Assembly: GCA_016466735.1 (NCBI GenBank)
Contig: JAAOED010000001.1
Coordinates: 124,001 to 188,000, forward strand
DNA from: Weissella confusa
GTDB lineage: Bacteria > Bacillota > Bacilli > Lactobacillales > Lactobacillaceae
DNA length: 64,000 bases
Direction: 5' to 3'
The notes under the pieces are model-generated. The model was not told where the DNA came from, searched no databases, and saw only the letters and a list, made by a program, of their open reading frames with translations. Position 1 is the first letter of the stretch. Each line of letters opens with the position of its first letter. Below, piece after piece: positions 15,342-24,053 of the stretch. The position numbers and the translations under genes are program-made.

Positions 15342-16046
15342 ATGTCATACAAGTCTATTTTGGCTAGCGCTGCCGCTTTGGCAGCTGTAGTGGGAACTAC
15401 TGGAATCGTTGCAAATGCTGATTCAACTTTGCCAGCAGCTACGAGCACAACTAAGAACGATGCAAAGGGATCTGTATCAGGTAACTCAGATGCCACGGTA
15501 AAGGTTCAAGAAGGATTTTTGACTTTGGATGCTGTGCCTGACATGAACTTCGGTTTGACGGCGCAATCAAAGACGGCAAACAAGAACTTGCCATTGATTA
15601 ACAACCAAGGTTTGATTTCTGATGATGGAAACGATTCAGGACTTTTGAAGGTTACGGATTCACGTACAGCAACTTCAGGTGCGGATGGTTCAACGACAAC
15701 AACGACAATGCCTTGGCAATTGACGGCAACGTTGGGTGACTTTGCTAATGTTGACGGTACTGCGGTTGCAAATCTTTCTGACTGGGCAATCAACTTGAAG
15801 CAAACTTCAGGTGAGAACACGTCAGGTAAGATGCCAAGCTTGTATCAACCAAAGCTTGTTTCAGGTGACAAGACGCAACACCGTGTCATGCAATCAGCAC
15901 AAGGTACGGGTTACGGAAGCACAAGTGTTTACTACAACAAGGCTAACACGGCATCATTGGACATGGGTGCTAACGTACCAGCCGGTCAATACGATGCGCC
16001 TATTACATGGACACTAAACGCAACGCCTAATGAGTCGGTAAACTAA
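15342..16046 (+). CDS. WxL-domain cell-surface protein
   Basis: A 234-residue secreted protein. Residues 1-27 form a signal peptide with probable cleavage after ANA. The C-terminal domain carries PWQLTATLGDF and a closing ITWTLNATP, the two conserved parts of the WxL domain that binds peptidoglycan non-covalently. GAGGTGAGG precedes the ATG, and a TTGACA box at 15251 suggests a local promoter. It is the first gene of a Csc-type cluster (WxL, DUF916 proteins, small LPxTG-like protein, large lectin-WxL protein) that forms a surface complex. A hairpin separates it from the next gene, so it may be made in excess. Confidence 0.85.
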   Translation: MSYKSILASAAALAAVVGTTGIVANADSTLPAATSTTKNDAKGSVSGNSDATVKVQEGFLTLDAVPDMNFGLTAQSKTANKNLPLINNQGLISDDGNDSGLLKVTDSRTATSGADGSTTTTTMPWQLTATLGDFANVDGTAVANLSDWAINLKQTSGENTSGKMPSLYQPKLVSGDKTQHRVMQSAQGTGYGSTSVYYNKANTASLDMGANVPAGQYDAPITWTLNATPNESVN

Positions 16047-16062
16047 AACTTCGCATCTTTTT

Positions 16063-16087
16063 AGGGACCCTGAGCAAGGGTCCTTTT
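16063..16087 (+). terminator. hairpin/terminator after WxL gene
   Basis: AGGGACCCT pairs with AAGGGTCCT, with a short T tail. Likely a partial terminator inside the surface cluster. Confidence 0.65.
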
Positions 16088-16133
16088 GTTTATTTAGGGG
16101 TGAAACTGATATAGAGGGAGAATAATAACCATC

Positions 16134-17165
16134 ATGACAATGACGTTTAAGCGTTTATTGAAGCCACTATTTATGGTGCTAGCGATGTTGATTGTGTTTC
16201 CGTTTAGTGCGGTAACCGCTCATGCAATAGGTACATCAGAAATAGCAATTGCGCCAGTGTATCCGGATAATCAAATTACGCAGAACGGCATTTTTAATTT
16301 AAAGGTGACACCTGGTCAAAAAGAAACCATCAAACTTAAGATTGCTAATTTATCTAAGGAAGATCAAAAGGTGACGATTCAGCCAACGACATCATACACG
16401 GCTGATTCGGGTGTTTTGTCGATTGATCGCGTAAAAACACCTAAAACCACTACAGCACCAGTGAAGTTCCGTAATATTGTCCGTAAGGCGGACCGCAAAA
16501 AGACCATCACAATTCCTGCTAATGAAATTGTGGAAGTGCCATTTACGTTTACGACACCAGAAAAGCCGTTTGAGGGTGTTGCGGTAGGTGGCTTGTTGGT
16601 GAAGTCAGCGGCTGAAGAGAATCCGTTAACTCACAAAGGTGTGAGCGTTAAGAATAAGTTTGCTTACACGATGTCGGTTGTTTTGAAGGAAGAAGACAAA
16701 AAAGCTGAACCTGATTTAAAGTTGGGCGATATTAAAGCCGGTCGCATTGGCGCAGACATTAAGGTGAAGTCGGTTTACAAGAATACCAAGCCAGCCGTTA
16801 TCAGTGATATGACAGTGAATGCCACGATTACGACTAAAGATGATGGCAAGGTGATGGGTAAAACGACGGAAACTGGGTTGAGCATGGCGCCAAATTCTAG
16901 TTTCAAGTTCACTAATAATTGGGACAAGAAGACGATTAAGTCTGGGGACTATCACTATAAGGCTGAGGTACAAACGGCTGATGGTCACCATTGGACGTTA
17001 GAGAAGGACTTCACGGTTGATATTGCTGATGCGGTTGTGATTAACGATCACTATAACCCATGGATTAAGTGGATTATCCTAGCTGTTATTTTGATTATTT
17101 TGATTTTGGCAATTTGGTACTACATTCACCGTAAAAAGAAGGCGGAACAGAACCAAGCAAGTTAA
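16134..17165 (+). CDS. WxL-interacting protein, DUF916/DUF3324 (CscA-like)
   Basis: A 343-residue membrane-anchored surface protein. It has an N-terminal signal (residues about 8-31, ending AHA), an extracellular beta-rich DUF916 domain (IAPVYPDNQ onward, with TPEKPFEGVAVGGLLV typical) and a DUF3324-like half. A C-terminal helix (WIIL...LAIWYYI) and a basic cytoplasmic tail close it. Proteins of this family bind WxL partners at the cell wall. It follows the WxL gene and is 20 bp from the small LPxTG-like gene. A paralogue is two genes downstream. Confidence 0.85.
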   Translation: MTMTFKRLLKPLFMVLAMLIVFPFSAVTAHAIGTSEIAIAPVYPDNQITQNGIFNLKVTPGQKETIKLKIANLSKEDQKVTIQPTTSYTADSGVLSIDRVKTPKTTTAPVKFRNIVRKADRKKTITIPANEIVEVPFTFTTPEKPFEGVAVGGLLVKSAAEENPLTHKGVSVKNKFAYTMSVVLKEEDKKAEPDLKLGDIKAGRIGADIKVKSVYKNTKPAVISDMTVNATITTKDDGKVMGKTTETGLSMAPNSSFKFTNNWDKKTIKSGDYHYKAEVQTADGHHWTLEKDFTVDIADAVVINDHYNPWIKWIILAVILIILILAIWYYIHRKKKAEQNQAS

Positions 17166-17185
17166 GTTTTAAAGGAGGAGGAATG

Positions 17186-17515
17186 ATGCGTAAAAAAGTG
17201 GGGATGCTATTGTCAGGGTTGCTATCGCTAGCACTGTTAGCGGCGCCGGTTAGTACGATTCATGCAGAAACATATGGTCATTCAGATGCTGGCGTTGGCG
17301 TAAAAAGCAAAACAGCTGATCAGAGTCAGAGTCAAAATCAAAGCTCTGAAGATGACTTAAGCAACAGTAATCGACCAACTGTTACCGTTGAACAAACGCA
17401 ATTGCCAGAGACGAGCGCCATGATGAAGGGTGGCGTTTCAATGTTAGTTGTGATTTTGATTGGGTCAATGGGCTATGCCTGGTATTTGACTCGCGATAAA
17501 AAGCAAGAAAAATGA
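17186..17515 (+). CDS. small LPxTG-like wall-anchored protein (CscD-like)
   Basis: About 109 residues with signal peptide, a short Gln/Ser-rich stretch, then LPETS, a hydrophobic helix and a basic tail (TRDKKQEK), a sortase-type anchor with Ser in the last motif position. The ATG at 17186 is better spaced from AGGAGG than the one at 17183. Small LPxTG proteins of this kind are regular members of Csc surface clusters. Its stop overlaps the start of the next DUF916 gene (ATGA), indicating coupling. Confidence 0.8.
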   Translation: MRKKVGMLLSGLLSLALLAAPVSTIHAETYGHSDAGVGVKSKTADQSQSQNQSSEDDLSNSNRPTVTVEQTQLPETSAMMKGGVSMLVVILIGSMGYAWYLTRDKKQEK

Positions 17516-18480
17516 CAGTAGCGATGAAGAAATGGGGGATTCTGAGCCTTAGCTGCTTATTGGGGTTGTTGCTGGGGGCTAATGTGTCGGCGACAACGCT
17601 GAAAGGTCAGGATTTAACCGTCACACCTGTCATTAGCGAATCGGGTACGCAGGGTATGCCGAATATTTATAGTTTTCACTATGAAGCGGACCATGAATAT
17701 GTTGTTGAGGCGGATATCACGAATACGGGGTCGGAAAAGCGACGCTATCAAGCAGAAATAGAAGATGCCTATACAAATCAGAATGGGCAACTGGTATATC
17801 GCGATACTGACAAGCGTCAAGGTATTCGTGAGTTGACTAATCAGCCAAAACAAACGGGTACCATCGCACCGCAGGAGACAAAACACGTCACGTTTCATTT
17901 AAAAACGGATCAAAAACCATTTGACGGGGTAAAAATTGGTGGTTTGCGGGTGACAGAACTGGCGCAGGCGTCGAAAAATGACATTAAAAATAATATCTCG
18001 CTCATTACTAGTATTGTGATGGCGACAAGTGAAGTTGAAACGACGGCTGTAAGCGGTCTTGATGTTACTAACGTGGCTGATGTTTTCACGACATCTAAGC
18101 GCGGTTACGAATTTAAATTCAGCAATGATACGGCGCAATTGTTGACTGGGGTTCAGGCAATATTGACGGTATATAACCACGATAAGAAGGTTGCTGAAAA
18201 GACGATGCAACCCATTGCACTTGCGCCGAAGTCACCGTTTAAGCTGTTTTTACCACTAGATGGCCGTCCAGACGCATTTACAAAAGCGACTGTGACGTTT
18301 AAAAAAGAGGATCAAGAAAAAACAGTATCGTTTAATAATGCAAAACCATCGCCGGATGTGACGAATAAACCCGAAAAGCAAAACTGGACGCCTTATTATT
18401 GGGGCGGTGGGTTAATTGTAGCTGGTCTTGCTGGTGGTGGGTATTACTTAGTGAAAAGGAGGAACCATGATGGATCATAA
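17512..18480 (+). CDS. second WxL-interacting DUF916/DUF3324 protein
   Basis: A 322-residue paralogue of the protein at 16134. It has a signal peptide (to about residue 27, VSA), a beta-rich extracellular part with TDQKPFDGVKIGGLRV, the family signature, a C-terminal membrane helix (WGGGLIVAGLAGGGYYLV) and the basic tail KRRNHDGS. The ATG overlaps the preceding stop by four bases, and its own end overlaps the lectin gene. The tight packing shows that these proteins are made together. Two different WxL-interacting proteins in one cluster suggest that each serves one of the two WxL proteins, which is inference. Confidence 0.85.
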   Translation: MTVAMKKWGILSLSCLLGLLLGANVSATTLKGQDLTVTPVISESGTQGMPNIYSFHYEADHEYVVEADITNTGSEKRRYQAEIEDAYTNQNGQLVYRDTDKRQGIRELTNQPKQTGTIAPQETKHVTFHLKTDQKPFDGVKIGGLRVTELAQASKNDIKNNISLITSIVMATSEVETTAVSGLDVTNVADVFTTSKRGYEFKFSNDTAQLLTGVQAILTVYNHDKKVAEKTMQPIALAPKSPFKLFLPLDGRPDAFTKATVTFKKEDQEKTVSFNNAKPSPDVTNKPEKQNWTPYYWGGGLIVAGLAGGGYYLVKRRNHDGS

Positions 18481-20587
18481 ACATGGCCGGCTGCGAACAT
18501 TACTGATGTTGGCTGCTGTGTTACTTGGGTTCATTGGTGTGCCGGTAGGGCTGGCGCCACGGTTAACGGATACGCAGTCTAACGATGTTAAGGCTGCTGG
18601 GGTTGTTCCGGAACCGCCGTCATCAGGACCGAATGTGGCCGGAAACTTCTATATCAATGGTTTTACGCCGAGACAGGATGATGAGTATCGCAACATGCAA
18701 ATCATTTCTGATGGGACAAAAAGTACCTATGAAACCATGTGGTACAAAAACCCAGTCAACATTAATAAGCCCTTTCAGACCAAGTTCTACATTTATATGG
18801 CGGGAGATGCCGACGGACTGACGTTCACTTTGCAAGGGCAGGGACCAACTGCGCTTGGTCAGAACGGTGAGAGTTTGGGTGTCTATGGCACGATTCGTGA
18901 TAGAAGATACAGCGACTTTGTTCGTAATGCTTTGAGTGTGGAATTTGACCCTTATCCTAATGGTGACTATAGTGATTCCAAAGTTGTTGATCAAGTTGGA
19001 CGATTGGGGCACGTTGCGTATGTCCAGCCTGACGAATATGGCGGTGGCGGCATATTCGGTGGCAATAAGTATATGAAACACTATTCGCCTATGAAGGCTG
19101 TTATGAATGATGCAAAGTGGCATTCAGTGGTTATTACGTGGACGCCGAATACAGCAACTGGTCAAGGAACAATGAATACGACGTTTGATGGTCAAAATGT
19201 CGGTGACCACACAGTAAAACTGTCGCAATTTGGTAATGGTAATGTCTATTGGGGGTTCAGTGGCTCAACCGGAGCGGAATCAATGGTCGGTGCGGTTGCC
19301 TATACTGAAGTTATTCAGCAACCTAATTTAACAAAGTTGGTTCGTAACGTAACGGCTGGTGAGACTGAGTTTAAAGATAGTACAACCGCAAACGTCGGTG
19401 ATACGTTAGAGTATCAATTCGTGGTTGAAAATTCTAAGTTGAATGGACTTGGAAATACTTGGGAAAATGTTGAAATCAACGATGATTTACCAGATGGCAT
19501 TACGACGTTGGATGGGCAAAAGCACATCCAATTGTCGGTTGGTGACGTTCCGGTTGATGGTCGCGTGACGAAGACGGTTCAAACCAAGGTAACAGTCAAT
19601 GAGGATGTCGCCTTGCGAAATACAGCTTTGGCAACCGGCTCAAATTACTATGTCTCACCAACGACTTTGTTATCAAATGATGCGATTGTGAATGTTCAGA
19701 AGCAGGAAAATGCAAATCCGGTTAAGCTAACCATTCAAAATCAGTTGTTTAATACGACGTATCCGGATGATCACAACGCGGCCAACACAACTATTAACAG
19801 TGTCTTGCCGGGTGATCAAGTTCGGTATGTGACGGATATTAAAAATACTGCTGAGGCATCATCAATGACGAATGGTGTTTATCGCTTCGAAGTGCCGGCG
19901 GGTACAGTGTTCAATCAGGTGCAGCTGGGTGATAAGACGCTCGCAGCTGGCACTGATTATACGGTGACGCATCAAGGAACCACTGATGTTGTGCTCGTAA
20001 ATAATGTTAACTTTGTTGGTCCAGGAAGTCTTAAGTTTACCGCTGACGTGACAATTGGGGATGCTGGTGGTAAGCAACCTTCCTTTGACACGTTGCCGTT
20101 TGTATCGGGAAACAATCCGGACGGGACGAAATTTACGACTAACGGAACTAACATGACAATTAATTACACTGATAATATGCTCAAATTCACGCCGAAAAAC
20201 ATTGATTATGGTGCGCATCCGTTTGTGAATACAGACCAAGTATTCGATCGCACGGATGCGACGAATGCGCCAAATACAGTTGTTGATGTGAAAGACACCC
20301 GTCGTGACAAATCAGCGCTCAAGGTATTTGTTAGCCAAGATGCACCGTTCAAGATGACGGATAATATCAATGCCGTCTTACCATCGAAGTTACGTTACTA
20401 TGAGAATGGTAACTTCACAACGTTGGAGAGTGATGGGGTACAGATTGGACAAACAAACGCGGGGCAAGCATTGTCAGCAATTAGTTGGCAGAAAAATGAC
20501 GGCCTGAGACTGTATGCTAACGGTAATAATTTCATGCCTGGTAGTTACCAGACCACGTTAACTTGGACAGTGGTTAACGGGTACTAA
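18470..20587 (+). CDS. large WxL surface protein with L-type lectin domain
   Basis: About 705 residues. A signal peptide covers the first 45 or so residues. Residues about 60-285 form a bacterial L-type lectin-like domain: AGDADGLTFTLQGQGP and ALSVEFDPYPNGD match its core and metal-site region. Then come two or more isopeptide/DUF11-like repeats (VGDTLEYQFVVEN...). A C-terminal WxL-type end, ISWQKNDGLRL...TLTWTVVNGY, replaces an LPxTG anchor. It is probably an adhesin binding host or plant glycans. The ATG at 18470 fits the AGGAGG spacing better than 18467. It overlaps the upstream gene. Confidence 0.8.
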   Translation: MDHKHGRLRTLLMLAAVLLGFIGVPVGLAPRLTDTQSNDVKAAGVVPEPPSSGPNVAGNFYINGFTPRQDDEYRNMQIISDGTKSTYETMWYKNPVNINKPFQTKFYIYMAGDADGLTFTLQGQGPTALGQNGESLGVYGTIRDRRYSDFVRNALSVEFDPYPNGDYSDSKVVDQVGRLGHVAYVQPDEYGGGGIFGGNKYMKHYSPMKAVMNDAKWHSVVITWTPNTATGQGTMNTTFDGQNVGDHTVKLSQFGNGNVYWGFSGSTGAESMVGAVAYTEVIQQPNLTKLVRNVTAGETEFKDSTTANVGDTLEYQFVVENSKLNGLGNTWENVEINDDLPDGITTLDGQKHIQLSVGDVPVDGRVTKTVQTKVTVNEDVALRNTALATGSNYYVSPTTLLSNDAIVNVQKQENANPVKLTIQNQLFNTTYPDDHNAANTTINSVLPGDQVRYVTDIKNTAEASSMTNGVYRFEVPAGTVFNQVQLGDKTLAAGTDYTVTHQGTTDVVLVNNVNFVGPGSLKFTADVTIGDAGGKQPSFDTLPFVSGNNPDGTKFTTNGTNMTINYTDNMLKFTPKNIDYGAHPFVNTDQVFDRTDATNAPNTVVDVKDTRRDKSALKVFVSQDAPFKMTDNINAVLPSKLRYYENGNFTTLESDGVQIGQTNAGQALSAISWQKNDGLRLYANGNNFMPGSYQTTLTWTVVNGY

Positions 20588-20623
20588 AAAACAACGCCTT
20601 ACACACGTAAGGCGTTGTTTTTT
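20586..20623. terminator. bidirectional terminator
   Basis: AAAAAACAACGCCTTAC pairs with GTAAGGCGTTGTTTTTT. It serves both the surface cluster and the convergent permease gene. Confidence 0.9.
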
Positions 20624-20625
20624 AG

Positions 20626-22017
20626 TTATTCAGCAACTCGCTTGTGCTTATTCGTAGCGAAGAAGAAAATTGATAGCAAAATCAAGAATCCGGCACCAAT
20701 CATAACTGAGATACGCGTCTCAGGATTGATGAACATGAAGACAACGATTAGCAACAAGGCGAAGATGGCAAAGTAATTTGATAGTGGATAAAGTGGCATT
20801 TTGAATGGGTGATCCTTCAGCAGTTCTTTGTTTGAACGGCGGAATGACAATTCTGACCACAAAATAACGAACCAAGGCACCATACCAGGCAAAACACTTG
20901 AGCTATAAACAAGCACAAAGATGTTCGCCGTAGACTTACTGTAAATTGATAGCACCGTGTTCAAGATCAAACCAAGCAAGATACCACCTGAAATTCCCAA
21001 GATTGAAACGTAAGGTACTTGATGTGAAGACAACTTTTGGAAGATGCCTGATGTTTCGTTGTCACGAGACAACTTGTACAACATACGGCTTGAACTGTAG
21101 ATACCAGAGTTAGCACCTGACATGGCAGCCGTCAAAACAACGAAGTTAATGATTCCTGCGGCACCAGCGATACCAACCTTTGAGAACGTCTCGACGAATG
21201 GTGAACCAACAGCGGCCAATTGGTTCCAAGGGTAAATCGTCACGATAACGAAAATGGCCCCGATGTAGAAAATCAAGATACGCCAAACAACTGACTTAAC
21301 TGACTTAACGATGGCGTTACGTGGATCAGCCGCTTCACCAGCAGTAATACCAAGCACTTCGATTCCTTGATATGAACCCACGATAATTGAAAGCGAGAAG
21401 ATGAATCCCTTTACACCGCCGGTGAAGAAACCACCGTGTGACCAGAGGTTTGAAAGACCGATAGCGTGCCAGTGGTTACCTAGACCTAGGAAGATAACCA
21501 TCACACCGATGACAATCATCAAAATAATCGTCACCACCTTAATCATCGCGAAGTAGAACTCCATCGTACCGTATGCTTTAGCGGAAGCAAGGTTCGCCAG
21601 CGTCAACGTGGCGATGACCACGATGCCGGAAACCCAGCCGGGGAGGTTTGGCCACCAGTAATTCAAATACGTACTAACGGCAATGACTTCACTAATACCA
21701 ACCACGATATATTGGAAGACGTTACTCCACTTGGTTAGGTAACCAGCCAACGGGTGAATATAATTAGTTGCATAATCGGCAAATGAACCGGTCGTTGGGT
21801 TAATGAAAATCATCTCACCCAAGGCGCGCATCACGAGGTAAAGAAGCAACCCGACGAATGCGTATGCTAGCAAAACTGAAGGTCCAGTCCACTTAATGGT
21901 AGAAGTCGATCCCATAAAGAGTCCGACTCCGATTGTGCCACCAAGGGCAATCATCTGCATTTGATTTGACGTCAGGGAGCGCTTAAGCTGCACTTCCTCT
22001 GGTTTTTTATCTGCCAT
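20626..22017 (-). CDS. AAT-family amino acid permease, probable Thr/Ser transporter
   Basis: A 463-residue APC-superfamily permease with about 12 helices. The start is the ATG at 22017 (MADKKPEEVQLKRSL), with GAGGAGAACAGG upstream; a longer frame would read through the attenuator. MIALGGTIGVGLFMGS is the classical helix-1 signature of the AAT group that includes lactococcal SerP, BcaP-like and aromatic permeases. The preceding leader peptide has six Thr codons and one Ser codon in a row, which argues for threonine/serine uptake. The stop is at a shared bidirectional terminator. Confidence 0.85.
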   Translation of the reverse strand: MADKKPEEVQLKRSLTSNQMQMIALGGTIGVGLFMGSTSTIKWTGPSVLLAYAFVGLLLYLVMRALGEMIFINPTTGSFADYATNYIHPLAGYLTKWSNVFQYIVVGISEVIAVSTYLNYWWPNLPGWVSGIVVIATLTLANLASAKAYGTMEFYFAMIKVVTIILMIVIGVMVIFLGLGNHWHAIGLSNLWSHGGFFTGGVKGFIFSLSIIVGSYQGIEVLGITAGEAADPRNAIVKSVKSVVWRILIFYIGAIFVIVTIYPWNQLAAVGSPFVETFSKVGIAGAAGIINFVVLTAAMSGANSGIYSSSRMLYKLSRDNETSGIFQKLSSHQVPYVSILGISGGILLGLILNTVLSIYSKSTANIFVLVYSSSVLPGMVPWFVILWSELSFRRSNKELLKDHPFKMPLYPLSNYFAIFALLLIVVFMFINPETRISVMIGAGFLILLSIFFFATNKHKRVAE

Positions 22018-22045
22018 ATTCCTGTTCTCCTCTGTGTATACAAAA

Positions 22046-22170
22046 AGACCGTCCAACCGAACGCGCACCGCAATGGGGTGTCGAACTGGTTGGACGGTCT
22101 GTTAATATCGTTTGTTAACAGCACATTAAATATCCCAACCAGCAAAAATGGTGGTTGAGGTGGTGGTTGT
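22046..22170 (-). promoter_or_regulatory. transcription attenuator controlling the AAT permease
   Basis: Minus-strand order: the Thr codon segment 22170-22149 (CAACCACC-rich); segment 2 GCTGGTTGGGAT (22143-22132); segment 3 with CCAACCAG (22093-22086) inside terminator arm GACCGTCCAACC... Terminator arms are 22100-22088 and 22058-22046, followed by T. Segment 2 pairs with segment 3 over eight bases, which would break the terminator. Segment 2 can also pair with the Thr segment. Confidence 0.75.
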
Positions 22171-22212
22171 CATACCAACAAGTTGATTTGCGTTAATGAA
22201 ATCGTTCATCAT
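22126..22212 (-). CDS. Thr-rich attenuator leader peptide, 28 aa
   Basis: On the minus strand, the ATG at 22212 opens MMNDFINANQLVGM-TTTTSTT-IFAGWDI and stops at 22126. Seven consecutive codons are Thr or Ser (ACA ACC ACC ACC TCA ACC ACC). A GAAAGG ribosome site lies upstream. The codon run coincides with the first attenuator segment, so ribosome stalling on it would free the antiterminator. It parallels the leader at 13622, though the two permeases belong to different subfamilies. Confidence 0.75.
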   Translation of the reverse strand: MMNDFINANQLVGMTTTTSTTIFAGWDI

Positions 22213-22247
22213 GATGACGACCAGCCTTTCTGTACTTAATAATTAGA

Positions 22248-22276
22248 AGTTTATCATTATTACTTTTAGTGTGCAA
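22248..22276 (-). promoter_or_regulatory. predicted promoter of the AAT permease leader
   Basis: Minus strand TTGCAC (22276-22271), 17-bp spacer, TAAACT (22253-22248), about 35 bp before the leader peptide start. Confidence 0.6.
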
Positions 22277-22384
22277 GCTAAAAAGGCGCGTAAAATTTCT
22301 CATACGGTTAAACGTTTTTATGAAAAATATTTAATAAAAAGTCGGAAATATCCGAGAATTAGGCGTTTCTGGTGCCTAATTATG

Positions 22385-22413
22385 TTGACAGTAAACGGTT
22401 TTAAATGTAGAAT
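22385..22413 (+). promoter_or_regulatory. predicted strong promoter of CAT permease
   Basis: TTGACA (22385-22390), 17-bp spacer, TAGAAT (22408-22413). The leader to the ATG is about 75 nt and AT-rich. Confidence 0.75.
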
Positions 22414-22494
22414 AATCACATCATTTTTTAATTATTTAGAGTGCAATAATAGTGATTTAGGTTATTAGTTTTAGTAGTGAAACGAGGAGTTTTT

Positions 22495-23913
22495 ATGGAA
22501 CAAAAGAGTTTGTTCTCGCGCATGGCGCGAAAGGAAGACCCGCAAAATTACGCTGACAAGGATGGTCATTTGAAGCCAGTCCTTGGCATGCGTGAGATGA
22601 TTGCCATGGGTGTTGGAACTGTTGTTGGGGCTGGTATCTTTACGATGCCTGGAATCGTGGCTGCTGATTATGCAGGTCCTGCGGTTGTCTTGTCATTCGT
22701 AATCGCCGCTGTTATCGCTGGTTTGTCAGCGTTGGCATATTCAGAATTTGCTTCTGCAATGCCATTTGCCGGATCAATCTACTCATGGGCAAATGTTATT
22801 TACGGTGAGTTCGTTGGTTGGTTGTCAGGATGGGCTGTTTTGGCGGAGTACTTGATTGCCTTGGCGTTGATTTCAGCATCATGGTCATCTTATTTCCAAG
22901 GATTCTTATCAGGATTCGGAATCGCTCTTCCTAAGGCGCTAACGGCATCATTTAACGCTGGTAACGGTACTTGGTTCGACTTATTCGGTGCTTTGTCATT
23001 GTTGGTTGTTGGTCACTTGGTATCACGTGGTGTTAAGGGGGCAGCCAAGATCGAAAACTGGTTGGTTATCGGTAAGATTGCGGTTATCGTCTTGTTCATC
23101 GTTGTTGGTGCCACGGCAATTCAATTGCAAAACTGGTTGCCATTCGTACCAAAGCACGTACCTGGTACGAACTTTGGTGGTGTCCACGGTATCTTCATGG
23201 GTGCAGCACAAGTCTTCTTCGCTTACATCGGATTTGACACAATTGCAGCTAACTCAGCCGAAGTTAAGGATGCGCAACGCACGATGCCACGTGCCATTAT
23301 TGGTACGTTGTTGATCGCAACGGCCTTGTTCGTTGGTGTTGCGGGTGTCTTGACTGGTATGTACAAGTACACGAAGTACGCAAACAACGCTGAGCCTGCT
23401 GCTTGGGCATTGCGTGAGTCAGGTCACTTGTTCACAGCTAACTTGCTTTCAGTGGTGGCCTTGGTCGGAATGTTCTCAGGTTTGATTGCCTTGATGATCG
23501 GTGGATCACGTTTGGTTTACTCATTCGGTCGTGATGGTTTGATGCCACAAGCATTCGCAAAGTTGGATTCACGTGGTTTGCCATTTAACGCGACGGTGGT
23601 TTTGACGGTCTTGGGTGTTATCTTGGGTGCTGTCTTCCCAGTTGGTATGTTGGCTAACTTGGTCTCAGCTGGTACGTTGATTGCCTTTATCGTTGCTTCA
23701 GTTGGTATTTTGAAGTTGCGTAAGCGTGAAGATATTGATCACTCAGGCTACAAGATGCCTTGGTACCCAGTATTGCCAATCATTTCAGCGCTTGCTTCAT
23801 TAGGATTGTTCTTCTCATTGAACAAGGATGCGTTGATTTTGGCGCTTGGATGGGTTGTCATCGGAGCGATTGTTTATGTCTTGTACGGTGCTAAGCACAG
23901 TAACAAGGGTTAA
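22495..23913 (+). CDS. CAT-family amino acid permease (YfnA-like)
   Basis: A 472-residue APC transporter. The start is the ATG at 22495 (MEQKSLFSRMARKED) following ACGAGGAG. The N-terminal LGMREMIAMGVGTVVGAGIFTMPG is the cation/amino-acid motif region, given here only for its GVGTVVGAGIF core. The FAYIGFDTIAANSAEVKD segment is typical of the cationic-amino-acid-transporter (CAT) branch. About 12-14 helices are predicted. Substrate could be basic or branched-chain amino acids and is not predictable. It is divergent from the AAT permease, with its own strong promoter and no leader peptide. Confidence 0.85.
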   Translation: MEQKSLFSRMARKEDPQNYADKDGHLKPVLGMREMIAMGVGTVVGAGIFTMPGIVAADYAGPAVVLSFVIAAVIAGLSALAYSEFASAMPFAGSIYSWANVIYGEFVGWLSGWAVLAEYLIALALISASWSSYFQGFLSGFGIALPKALTASFNAGNGTWFDLFGALSLLVVGHLVSRGVKGAAKIENWLVIGKIAVIVLFIVVGATAIQLQNWLPFVPKHVPGTNFGGVHGIFMGAAQVFFAYIGFDTIAANSAEVKDAQRTMPRAIIGTLLIATALFVGVAGVLTGMYKYTKYANNAEPAAWALRESGHLFTANLLSVVALVGMFSGLIALMIGGSRLVYSFGRDGLMPQAFAKLDSRGLPFNATVVLTVLGVILGAVFPVGMLANLVSAGTLIAFIVASVGILKLRKREDIDHSGYKMPWYPVLPIISALASLGLFFSLNKDALILALGWVVIGAIVYVLYGAKHSNKG

Positions 23914-23927
23914 TGTAAGTTAAATAG

Positions 23928-23962
23928 AAGGGCGAGTCGCATAGTTGCGACTCGCCCTTTTT
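23928..23962 (+). terminator. terminator after CAT permease
   Basis: AAGGGCGAGTCGCA pairs with TGCGACTCGCCCTT, TAGT loop, T run. Confidence 0.95.
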
Positions 23963-24053
23963 GCATGGCACTGATGTGAAAATAAATTGGGCGGACAGGA
24001 TAACCTGTGCGATAATGAGTGAATAAATAAGTGAAGTAGGGGAGGGTAGGTCA

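Noticed and set aside
22271-22468. 65-codon plus-strand frame from GTG between the two divergent permease genes
   Set aside because: It overlaps both promoters, is AT-rich and has no ribosome site.
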